Translations under genes and position numbers: made by a program | Assembly (NCBI GenBank): GCA_009760855.2 | Contig: WPIO01000015.1 | Coordinates: forward strand, 3,019,001 to 3,083,000 | Length of the DNA: 64,000 bases | Direction: 5' to 3' | Source: Cristatella mucedo | Lineage: Eukaryota; Bryozoa; Phylactolaemata; Cristatellidae | Part shown: positions 55,766 to 64,000 of the stretch, piece by piece | Layout of the letters: each line of letters begins with the position of its first letter | How positions within the stretch are numbered: the first letter of the stretch is position 1 | Notes under the pieces: generated by a model | What the model saw: the letters and a program-made list of their open reading frames with translations, nothing else | What the model was told of the DNA's origin: nothing | Databases searched by the model: none

Positions 55766-57052
55766 AATAATAATGACACACTTGATAAAGCACCTTCAGA
55801 GAACTCAATCTCTTTTTAGGTGCTTTACATTTACTGCAAATGAAACACTATCAAGTGATTAGTAATGGCATGCTCAATAAACAACTAGAATAACATGGTT
55901 AGGGGTGACATGCAAGTGTGGTTAATGGCAGGATGCTCAGTGTCAGCACTCATAAGCACCCAAAGGACGAATCACAGGGACCCACTAAATGCTGTGATAA
56001 ATAGGTGCATTTTCAATTTCTTTTTTAATGCTGTCAAATCAGGGGACGTCATGACGCAAGTCGGGAGTGAGTTCCGGGCTTTGGGAGCATACGAGCTAAA
56101 TGCACGGTGTCCGCTCGAAGGATTTGATGCTTGTACGAGGTATAAGTAAGCATTTCAATTCCGAAAAGTGGGTGGAACGATGCTTAGCCTGGTGGGGCAG
56201 AAGATCTGAGAGATAGGCTGGAGCCAAAGAATAAAGTGACCTAACAGTGAGCGACAAAACCTTGAAGTCGAAGCGTTGCTTGACTGGGAGCCAGTGAAGG
56301 TCGGCGAGAAGTGCAGTAATGTGGCAACTGCGACGCTCACGACAGACAAGCCTAGCTGCCGGGTTTTGCACCAGCTGTAATCGCCTGACGGCACATGCTG
56401 GTAGGCCAGTAAGCAGTGAGTTGCAGAAGTCGAGACGAGATGTCACGAATGCATGGACCAACTTGGACGTGGTATCCTTATCTAAACAAGCTCGAATTTT
56501 AGCAATGTTATGAAGCTGAAAATAGGCGGATTTGACTGTGGAGCTGATATGGTCGTCTAACGAGAGGTCGCTTTGGAATATGGCACCTAGATTTCGAGCT
56601 GATTCAACTGGAGATATGCTGGCAGAGCCGATTTTGAGCGCTATCCTTTCCCGTTTCTGAATCACCTCTGGTTTGCCCACAACTAGTAAGTTGTTTTTTT
56701 ATCATCATTCTTTAAGAAAATTTGCTACCATCCATGTGCGGATGTCATCAATACATGCAGCAAGGGAGTTGAAAGAATTCAACGTGCTGGAGGGCTGGGA
56801 GAGATCAAAGCAAAGGTACAACTGAGTGTCATCCGCATAGAAGTGAAAGCCTAGATTGTGCTCGGCAATCATACCCTCAAGAGGAAGAGTATAAATCGTG
56901 AAAAGAACAGGACCAAGCACGGAGCCCTGAGGAGGTACCCCATTCTTTAGAGGTATCTCGGATGAACTCTCGAGTCTCCCACTGAGATAGGACCTGAACC
57001 ATTGCAATTCAGTGCTAGTAATTCCCAGGTTAGACGAGAGGCACTCAAGAAG
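55766..57052 (-). mobile_element. LINE A inserted into LINE B
   Basis: It starts on the plus strand with AATAATAATGACACACTTGA and the reverse-complemented tail. The minus strand carries the C-terminal frame (56096-56680) and RT blocks (56705-57052): GSVLGPVLFTIYTLPL, HNLGFHFYADDTQLYLCFD and WFRSYLSGRLE. It is 5'-truncated inside the RT domain. LINE B is continuous across it (TTGGATGGCTGTCGGTTGAT to CAACGGATACGGAGCC); the duplication is at most GAT. Confidence 0.93.
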
Positions 57053-57165
57053 GATCAACGGATACGGAGCCAAGTTCTTACACTGACCCACAAGGCTGAG
57101 CTCTGGTTCGGCTCCTTCATACCTAGCCGAACTGCTGCACCAGCTTCAGCTCCAGGAAGTTCCTT
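57053..57165 (+). mobile_element. LINE B, decayed copy, part 2
   Basis: CAACGGATACGG-AGCCAAGT, CTTACACTGACCCACAAGGC and a segment reading QRIRSQVLTLTHKA continue the C-terminal region cut at 55765. Similarity fades after the PSRTAAPASAPG segment. Confidence 0.8.
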
Positions 57166-57832
57166 TTCAGGAAGTGATAACGATCGCATCGCATCAGTAA
57201 ACAATCCGAACAGTTTTGCGAAGAAATGCAGAGCACGTGCCGGCCATCGCACGGATGGCTTCACCGAATGCACTGGCAGCCTACCGCTGGCACAACGCCA
57301 ACCAAACCAAGCGACGACGATTGCAGCATGCTTTAATGGCTCGTCGCAGTACAAAACGCCGATTTTCATGGCCGCCGCTCTGCACGTACAGCAGTCCACG
57401 CTTACGAAATCACGCCGAGCAGAGTGGGTAAGGCTGCCACCACGTGCAGCAGCAGCAGCATTAGGCAAAACGCAATCGCAGCCTGTACAAAAATCGCTCA
57501 ATTTTTGATGGCCAACACGATGAGCGCTCAACACCTGGGGGCACCACAAGGCCTCGCTAAGGTGCGTATGTACACAACAGGATTCGGTACTCGGAATGGA
57601 AATTCAAGGCTTGAGAAACGAAGAGGCGGAATGCTCTCACCGCAGTTGCTCGGCCAGCTGGCGCACGCACGCGCACAAAAAAGGCTGGCCGGCGTGCGCT
57701 CGGTGCATTTCTGTACAAAAAACGCCACTGCTCATTGCCTCGAGCAAAGCTTCAACGCATGGAATGTTTTGACGTAGCGGAATGCTTCTGATCGCAGCAG
57801 CACGTCGTCAGGAGTGCGCACTAGCAGGCCGG

Positions 57833-58044
57833 TCAGTCGTGCGGCGGCAGCTGGAACCGGCCGGTCAGCCGCCGGACAGCCAACAGGAGAAAGCCGCAGC
57901 AGAAAGCTAGCACGGCGACACTGGCGCGCACGTGACTGCCGCCGGCCCAGTGCGGGCAATAGGGGCACTGGAATGACGCACAGACGAGGCATATGCTATT
58001 CTTGAACAGTGAGGACACCGTGTAGAACTGATAGACGAAGTTGG
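57833..58044 (-). CDS. A2M/CD109-like terminal exon with membrane segment
   Basis: The acceptor TTTTCTTGCAG precedes CC AAC TTC. The exon encodes a Cys-rich stretch, the hydrophobic segment and the 13-residue tail RRLTGRFQLPPHD, with TGA at 57833-57835. A basic tail after the hydrophobic stretch argues for a transmembrane anchor, not the GPI signal of mammalian CD109, where the hydrophobic part is terminal. Confidence 0.87.
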
Positions 58045-58967
58045 CTGCAAGAAAATAAATAGGAAAACACGTGGTGCCTGGCCGAGTACGTTGAAGTGGC
58101 TGTACGCTGCTGTCCCTACCCCGACAGATGCAAATGCAGTATAAAAAAAGTATAATTTATAGTAAGTATTATAATACAATATAATTATAATAAAGTATTT
58201 ACTATAATAATAAATTTATACTGCACTTACTATAAATAAGTATAAGTATAACACAAATTCGTTCGCATAGCGCCCTAACAGAATTTAAGTCTCTATTCAG
58301 GCACTTCACACACGTGCCACGGGGCTCGAGCCCACGACCTCGGCAAGACCTTGGTCGGGGCGAGCGCCTTAACCGCTGGGCCAAGCAAGGGCAGCTCTCA
58401 CTCCCGCCCTGCCCAAAGCAGGCATGAGCAGACACGAGACGAGGCATGAGTAGACATGGGCAGGCATGAGTAGACACAAGGCCCAGCAGTCAATATGCAG
58501 ACGAGGCAAAAGTAGGGCTGCCCAATACAGCACGCAAGGGTCGCACTAGCTGCCTGGTGGGGGAGGATGGGAGAGCAGTGGAGCACGTTACCTGGTTCGT
58601 AGTACTCATACAGTCGCACGGGTTGCTGCTCTGTTATGTTGGCTACCGGGTACCAGCGGAATGCAAGGAAGTTCACGCACTGCCTCGACGAGTTGAGCTA
58701 CAAGATGGTGACTGCTGGTGACGTTACGCAGCACGTGCAAGGAAGGCAGGGCGGAGGCAGCAGCAGCCGATCGGCGACGAGTAATAAAACACGGGTGAGC
58801 TTATCAAGCCTAATGCAGAGCCATGCCCGGATTTCGTGGCAACTGCTGAGTAGCAGGTGCTGCCGAAGGTAATTATTCTTGCCAGACCCGGCCTGACTCA
58901 TTCTGCTCACAGCAAACATAAAATTATATTCAGACCAACGCTTTTAAACGGCTCGATGGAATTCGCT

Positions 58968-59061
<94 letters not shown>

Positions 59062-60741
59062 AGAGGGAGAGGGAGAGAGAGAGAGATATATGACACGCGC
59101 ACCTCCACCATTCTAGGGCCAAAGTCAGCTAAACCTGAGATTAATAACACGTATATCCCCCTCTGAGAGGTTGAGTATGCTGTGAAAATCTCACCGGACT
59201 CTTCCGATCCCAGGTCAATATGGATACTGCCATACATTCAGTCACAATTTCCTTGTACTCACGTATTCAAAATAGAACGATGCTTTCCGACCGATGAATT
59301 CGGCATTCCTGAGGGTCGTCAGATTTTCCATCGACTTCACAAAGGCGATCAGCGTGTAGTTTTCCACCACGTAGCCGCTGGGTATGCCCACCTCGAGCAC
59401 GGCCAGGCCGCTGCTGGCCGTGCCAATGCTCGTCTGGCCGTTCCACCTGCGAGCGCACGGCAGCAGCGATCAGAGGCTTCCGGCTCATCGAGTCACAGCA
59501 GGCAAGAAAGACCGTCTCGGCCGGCTGCGACGACAAGACTGGCCATCCGGACTGTCGTCGTCGTCGGCGGGGAAAGAAGTGCAGATGAAGGAGGAGCAGA
59601 CCAGATGCAGGCAGTCGAGACGTCGCTCCACCGATCGAGGCAAGCACACGAGGCTAGCGGCTCCCGAATCCCTTCCCAAAGACGGCCCACGACTGCTCGC
59701 AGCATCGAGACGGCGGCGGCGCACCCAAGGCAACGAATGGCAAAGACCAGGAGGCGTCGCCCGCTGGAATACCCAGCATGCCACTGCCTCATCAGTCGGT
59801 ATACTCCGGCTGGCAAGGCAGCAGCATCGCCGATCCAGCCAGCACGATCGACAACTGCCTCGCAGCACGGCATGACACTTGCAGGCCGCCCCACATGCAT
59901 GCCACGTCAACTGTCGGCGCATCGACAGCGGCAAGTCACGTGTCAGTGCCTGCGGGGGGGGGGGGGGGGGTGTGTGCAGTACGCGGCAGAGCGACCATGA
60001 TAACGGCCGAGGGCGCCGACCGTTGGAGTGGCGCTGCCGCCAAGGTCGGCGGCCGCTGCGTTCAGTGACCGAGCAAGCCAGGGCGTGGCCGCTTACCACG
60101 AGCAGATCTGGTAGTTCAGAGTGGAATAGTTGAATCCCGTCGGTGTCATGGAAATGTCGAGGCCAAAGATGTTGGGGATGGGCGCAACGCGAAGCTGGTA
60201 CTGGTGCTCATGGTACTTGGTGACGGCCAGCTGCACCAGTGCGCGGCCCGAGCCCTCGGCGTACACGTCGACCTCACCCCACACGGGCAAGGGCATCTAG
60301 GCAGTAGCAACGACGACGACGATAAGGATTGAATAGTGGATCGCGGTACACGAGTGGCAACGATGCCACCACCGCTCGAGTGCTCTGAGGCGACGGTGGT
60401 GCTAGGCTGGCCATCGAGCAAGACCGACCATGCAGGCCTTGGGGGAGGCGCAAGATAGGGGCACCGACTCTCGCGGTGGCAAGCCACCGAAAAACCGCAC
60501 AGAGCTATGCAAGCAGCCGCCTGTAGCTGTAGCCGTCTAGATGTGCACGTCCGACGAGGCTGACTAGCTCAAAACTCACGTTCACTCGGAAGAGGTCGAA
60601 CCAGTTTTGCAGAGGCTTGTTGAAGAACGAGTACCAGTTGCTGCTCGTACTCTTGGTTACGTTGAACTTCATTGCAGACACGCGACGGTTCTGGTTCTGT
60701 TCGGCGAGCTTCTTGAGCGCTTGCAGCGCCACCATCGAGTC
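57833..60741 (-). CDS. Alpha-2-macroglobulin/CD109-like protein, last five coding exons (5' part outside the window)
   Basis: Joining 60741-60580, 60296-60097, 59446-59263, 58697-58592 and 58044-57833 gives 864 bases, 287 residues plus TGA, with consistent phases and GT-AG introns. In order the segments are DSMVALQALKKLAEQ (end of the thioester-domain helices), LPVWGEVDVYAEGSGRAL, NYQICSWWNGQTSIG, GLAVLEVGIPSGYVVEN and the receptor-binding domain end RWYPVANI then VRLYEYYEP. These match the C-terminal third of A2M/CD109/TEP proteins, which trap proteases or tag surfaces through a thioester. The protein ends with a Cys-rich loop (CLVCASFQCPYC) and a hydrophobic stretch (SVAVLAFCCGFLLLAV) followed by RRLTGRFQ, suggesting a membrane-bound, CD109-like form. 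The thioester and bait regions are not in the window. Confidence 0.88.
58254..58386 (-). mobile_element. SINE2 copy in an A2M-like intron
   Basis: CAAATTCGTTCGCATAGCGC, AATTTAAGTCTCTATTCAGG, GGGGCTCGAGCCCACGACCT and GCGCCTTAACCGCTGGGCCA form a complete reverse-complemented SINE2. A TATAAGTA-rich tract lies at its tail side. Confidence 0.85.
58592..58697 (-). CDS. A2M/CD109-like exon, end of the receptor-binding domain
   Basis: The acceptor TCTTGTAG precedes CTC AAC TCG. It encodes CVNFLAFRWYPVANITEQQ and VRLYEYYEP, which match the family's RxFPVxN and VYDYYEP motifs. It ends in phase 1 at CCA G|GTAACG. Confidence 0.9.
58970..59090. repeat. (GA)n microsatellite in an A2M-like intron
   Basis: About 40 pure GA units are followed by GGGG and GAGAGGGAGAG variants. 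It lies in the intron between the exons at 59263 and 58697. Confidence 0.97.
59263..59446 (-). CDS. A2M/CD109-like exon, start of the receptor-binding domain
   Basis: After CTCGCAG the first base completes a Trp codon. The exon holds GLAVLEVGIPSGYVVENYTL, the hallmark opening of the A2M receptor-binding domain, and ends ASFYFEY with donor TAC|GTGAGT, phase 0. Confidence 0.9.
59952..59972. repeat. Poly-G tract in an A2M-like intron
   Basis: A G run of about 17 bases is followed by TGTGTG. Confidence 0.9.
60097..60296 (-). CDS. A2M/CD109-like exon with LPVWGEVDVYAEGSG
   Basis: The acceptor TACTGCCTAG precedes ATG CCC TTG. The Met is internal, continuing from RVN. The exon runs through LDISMTPTGFNYSTLNYQIC and ends in phase 2 at TCG TG|GTAAGC. 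Confidence 0.88.
60580..60741 (-). CDS. A2M/CD109-like exon with DSMVALQAL motif
   Basis: The acceptor CCACCAG precedes GAC TCG ATG GTG GCG. The family motif is usually TQDxxxALQAL, so the preceding exon should end in a TQ-type sequence. The 54-codon exon ends FDLFRVN with donor AAC|GTGAGT, phase 0. Two potential N-glycosylation sites, NVT and NKP-adjacent text, are visible; only NVT fits the sequon. Confidence 0.88.
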
Positions 60742-61635
60742 CTGGTGGGGACGAAAAGGTGAGAGGTGGGAGAGGGGCGCCGGGGAGCAATGCTCAATGC
60801 GAGCTGCTTTCGATGCAGCCAGCAAGGGTGAAAACTCCACGACTTGACATTCTCGCTCTCGAGAGAAAAACTCCACACGATTGTCGATACGATTCTTCAA
60901 GCATTTCGTGCCAACAACCCGACAACCGCAAGGCACACAAAATATCGAAACATCAAATTACCCATGCTGCTTGACACTCGTCCTATTCGTACATTGAGGG
61001 GAAACCATTTTGAATATGCAAAATGTGGCCGGCAGCCATCACTAGAGCACCGAGCACCCACGAGCACGAGACTACGGTTCGCTCAGCTCTCAGGTCGTTG
61101 AACTGGCTGCTATGCAGCAGCAGCACATAGGTCGCCGAGTGACTTAGAAAGTTACAAATAAGCCTTTTACCCGCAAGCACAACTCCCGAATCCCGAGGCC
61201 GAAGGCTAACCCGGCCGGCTGTGGTGCGGAGCATTCCAGATGGGCTTCTACCTGCTATGGAGCAGCCTTCCAACTTCCGAACAGAGAATGCTTGCTTGCT
61301 GATATCCAAAGGGCTACTTATTCGTAACTAGATTGTCCCAAAGAAAATCGACGAGTTTCACCTCACCGAGACACGGCCTCATCTCCCATCCAACCCCCAT
61401 GGCATCTGAGATATGACTCACCCCCAATTTTCTTCTAGTCAGTGTGGACTGACACTGACTGAGGTGCTGCAGTCGTTGCTCGCAAATCAAATCCGTTGGC
61501 TTTAAAAACTTCTACCTTTTCACCCGAGTCGCCTGCGTCCCTATCGCAGAACATGCCACTTAAGGTTGTAATCAACCAACCCTACCGGAAGCCCCACTCA
61601 TCGTTTTGAAATTCCCAAAAAATGGTTAGCTGACC
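60742..61635. other. A2M-like intron sequence, no exon recognised
   Basis: On the minus strand this lies just upstream of the DSMVALQAL exon. No sequence ending in the expected TQ-type motif with a donor was found here, so the previous exon is further right or beyond the window. Confidence 0.4.
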
Positions 61636-61775
61636 AAACAGCCTTATTTATGTAGGCAGCAGAAGAGCCTTAAAGGCTATTAACCTGCTGTCAGTGAGCA
61701 TTAAAGGAATGCCTGCTGTAGGACTCGAACCCACGACGTGGGTCGTGAAGAACCTTATCCCTGGGCTAAGTAAGA
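61636..61775 (-). mobile_element. SINE1 copy, diverged
   Basis: CAGCCTTATTTATGTAGGCA, GAGCCTTAAAGGCTATTAAC and GACTCGAACCCACGACGTGG match the reverse-complemented SINE1 with substitutions, and CTTATCCCTGGGCTAAGTA replaces the usual head. Confidence 0.7.
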
Positions 61776-62089
61776 TGCCTAGATTTGCTGCTGCCCCCGG
61801 AAACCAATGCGATAAAGTGGCCTTAGTTTCAAGTGTTCCTACATCCTTCAAAGAGGCTGCTGTCAGGATATTGAGTAAAGAGTCAGGAAACGTAAATAGC
61901 TTCCCGCAAGGTCTCTACTCTGCCCATTTCTATAAAAGACAGTAGAGCAAGTTAGTGAAAAATAGCTAAATGTTCATATTAAAGCAATAAACACCGAAAG
62001 CAGATTCTAGTCAGGGCTTCACTTAAGAGCGACGTCACTATTGCAAGCCTGAAATTTAAAGTATTCGAAATTGAATACGTCAATAAAAT

Positions 62090-62240
62090 ATTAGCCGATT
62101 AACAGCCTCATTTGTATTACAGCAGACGAGCCTTAACAGCTATCCCCACGGCCCATTGGCAATAAAAGATCGCCCACAGCAGGATTCGAAACCACAACCT
62201 CGGTCGCCAGGAGCGAGCACCTTGCCTCCTGGGCGGTTAT
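62090..62240 (-). mobile_element. SINE1 copy, diverged
   Basis: AGCCGATTAACAGCCTCATT, GCCTTAACAGCTATCCCCAC, GGATTCGAAACCACAACCTC and GAGCACCTTGCCTCCTGGGC follow the SINE1 order. Confidence 0.7.
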
Positions 62241-62283
62241 GGCACACCACTTCGGGCATGCGTAGACAAGCCTGCCAAAGCCA

Positions 62284-62525
62284 AGTAAGTACATGCATTT
62301 GTGATATACTACCTTATCTAGATCTCTGCAACTCTCTCCTTGCATGCCCTCCTGCCCATGCAATAAGGCATCTACAAATGATGCACAATTCGCAGGGCAG
62401 CTAGGCTCGTCAGTTGGGAACGTCAAAACAGACACATCGTGCCACTTCTCTACTACGCGAATTGGCTCCACATTAAGCGGTGCATTTACTTCGAGATCAC
62501 ACTTTTAGGTCTATCAAGCTTACAT
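62284..62525 (+). mobile_element. LINE A fragment, degenerate
   Basis: CATGCATTTGTGATATACTA, CTGCAACTCTCTCCTTGCAT and CAGGGCAGCTAGGCTCGTCA correspond to the [15 protein letters not shown] and NSAARL segments of LINE A. Many stops are present. Confidence 0.65.
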
Positions 62526-62589
62526 ACCCAAAACACAACACCCTGTTCTGACTCAAATCGTTAAGCCATATCTCGTACGAACTCGTATA

Positions 62590-62857
62590 AGCCAGTAAAG
62601 TGGCCTGCAAGCCAGACCAAGGATCTTAAAATCGACTAGATGCTTGACAGGGAGACGACCATACAGCTTTGTCAGAGGTGGTGTGATAGGGCAGCTATGC
62701 AGCTAGCAACTGCTTAGACCTTGGGCTGTGAGTGCGCTATACAAAACTCTCCTGCATAACACCCACATGGTCTTTGTAGCTTTGTTGAGTTATAGATGGA
62801 GATACATTACATTAGACGGGCTGCTGAGATTTGCACCAGTTGCAGTCGACTAAGGGC
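62590..62857 (-). mobile_element. LINE C fragment split by a LINE B tail
   Basis: AGGATCTTAAAATCGACTAG, ATGCTTGACAGGGAG and GAGATTTGCACCAGTTGCAG match LINE C text near 40660-40950 and 50480. A LINE B tail lies in the middle. Confidence 0.6.
62720..62813 (+). mobile_element. LINE B 3' tail (about 94 bp) with a TTAGAC target duplication
   Basis: CTTGGGCTGTGAGTGCGCTA, ACACCCACATGGTCTTTGTA and GGAGATACATTACA form the terminal part of LINE B. TTAGAC lies just before it and again just after it. Confidence 0.8.
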
Positions 62858-64000
62858 AGTAATGTAATGTACCTCCATCAGTAACTCCACAAAGACACCA
62901 AGACTATGTGGGTGTTACGAAGGAGAGTTTTGTATAGACCACTCACAGCCTAAGCAACTTTGGGTATGCATCCGGTTGCCAACAGACTTCATCTCACGCA
63001 ACAAAGAGAAAGTGAAAAGCATAGCTGAGTCAAAAGAGCAGTTGAGACAGTGAGTAGCATGGAAGTAGCAGCTCAGAACGGCTGGAAAGGATCTGCAGCC
63101 GGAGATTAGATATGATTGCAAAAGAACTGAGGAAGTGAGTTTAACAGCCTAGGACCTGCAGAGCAAAAGCTTGTGTCACCAACGGTCTTTAAGCAGAGAA
63201 ATGGAAAAGCTAATTTATTATCCATACAGGACCTGAGGGCACGAGGAGTTTGAAACTGGTCCAGTAGTTCAGCTAGGTATGGAGGAGCCAAGCCGTGGTG
63301 GGCCTTATGGGTCAGTATAAAAACTTGGCTCAGTATCCGTTCATCAACTGGCAGCCATCCAAGCTCTTTCAACAAAGGCGACATATGGTCAAACCTCTGG
63401 TATTTGTAAACTAGCCTTACAGCCATGTTCATAGGCAGCTGTAGTGGCTTTTTCCGGTAGCCAAGCTAAAAGGGAATTACAATAATCTAGCCGAGACAGA
63501 ACTAAGGAGCTAGTTAAATTTTTTGCAAGCCACCGTTGAAGACAGTTCCTAATCTTAGATAGGGATCGGACGTGATGGCTAGCTGGGGATGCAGTCTTCG
63601 GAATGAGGCTTTTAAAATTTAGGCAGCTGTCGAAAACGACACCTAAATTCTGAGCATGTGGTGATGGTCGCACAAGAGCACCACCTATTAGAAGAACAAA
63701 GCCTTCTAATCCAGCCACAAACATAGGGTGTCCTGTGAGAAGCACTTCCGTTTCATCCTCATTTGGTGCAAGCAAATTTATCGACATCAAGGATCGAACG
63801 TCTGGAAGGCAAAAATTCAGTTTATCAGTTGCAGCAGCAGATTCCGACGGTTTAAATGACAAATACAGCTGAGTATCGTCAGCATAAAATTGATATATTT
63901 TTCCAAGGGCCTGAATCACCTTTCCAGAGGTTGAGTATAAATGGTGAACAGCAAAGGACACAGAACGGAATGTTATGGGACTGTGTGTGTGACTGGTCTG
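62858..64000 (-). mobile_element. LINE B copy running off the right edge
   Basis: The tail begins at GTAATGTAATGTACCTCCAT. The minus strand carries the C-terminal frame (63106-63432: ELGWLPVDERILSQVF, GPRLLNSLPQF) and RT text (63389-63961: FYADDTQLYLSFKPSES, SRLDYCNSLLAWLPEKA). It keeps an Arg codon where the 19480 copy has TGA. Frameshifts are present. Confidence 0.9.

Noticed and set aside
59182-60099. Long overlapping + and minus frames of 135-272 codons in the A2M-like region
   Set aside because: Most run straight through A2M exon/intron borders or lie antisense to the exons. High GC content lowers stop frequency here.

Overview
This is eukaryotic, animal DNA. The genes are split by GT-AG introns, the space between them is full of non-LTR retrotransposons, tRNA-derived SINEs and long microsatellites, and the three recognisable genes are metazoan families: an AGAP/centaurin-gamma ArfGAP, CYHR1/ZTRAF1 and an alpha-2-macroglobulin/CD109-like protein. 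The transposon mix (CR1/L2-type LINEs with 3' tails ending in ATT or CATTA repeats, and LINE-tailed SINEs) suggests an invertebrate, perhaps a lophotrochozoan, but the sequence does not fix the phylum.

Layout. All three genes lie on the minus strand. (1) 14333-14507 is the first coding exon of an AGAP-like gene. No later exon was found to the left, so 1-14332 is probably a very long first intron; it holds repeats, microsatellites and GC-rich sequence. A possible alternative upstream exon lies at 18299-18471. (2) 14.5-38 kb is mostly intergenic and repeat-rich. (3) CYHR1 is complete: four coding exons between 45886 and 38160 give 347 residues with a full C3HC4 RING, a TRAF-type Cys/His region and the conserved C-terminal domain. 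Its 5.2-kb second intron is packed with mobile elements. (4) 46-57 kb is a nested transposon cluster. (5) 57833-60741 holds the last five coding exons of an alpha-2-macroglobulin/CD109-like gene, ending in a membrane segment. The rest of that gene, including any thioester exon, should lie to the right, beyond the window. (6) 61.6-64 kb is again retroelements.

Mobile elements. I separate four LINE groups by their sequences (A, B, C, D; all CR1/L2-like where coding can be read) and two SINE families. SINE1 has a tRNA-like head (A and B boxes) and a tail ending near the AGCTAGTATT motif. SINE2 has another tRNA-like head and a tail that closely matches the 3' tail of LINE A, which points to LINE A or a close relative as its mobilising partner. 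Insertions with recognisable target duplications show the order of events: LINE C was hit by LINE A, LINE B, both SINEs, a 738-bp solo LTR and a SPIN-like hAT element, and LINE B was hit by LINE A. The most notable single element is the SPIN-like hAT fragment at 53822-54104, because SPIN is known for horizontal transfer between distant animals.

The three genes show no functional link. They are neighbours, not a pathway. I saw no bacterial-type operon, CRISPR array or free-standing RNA gene.
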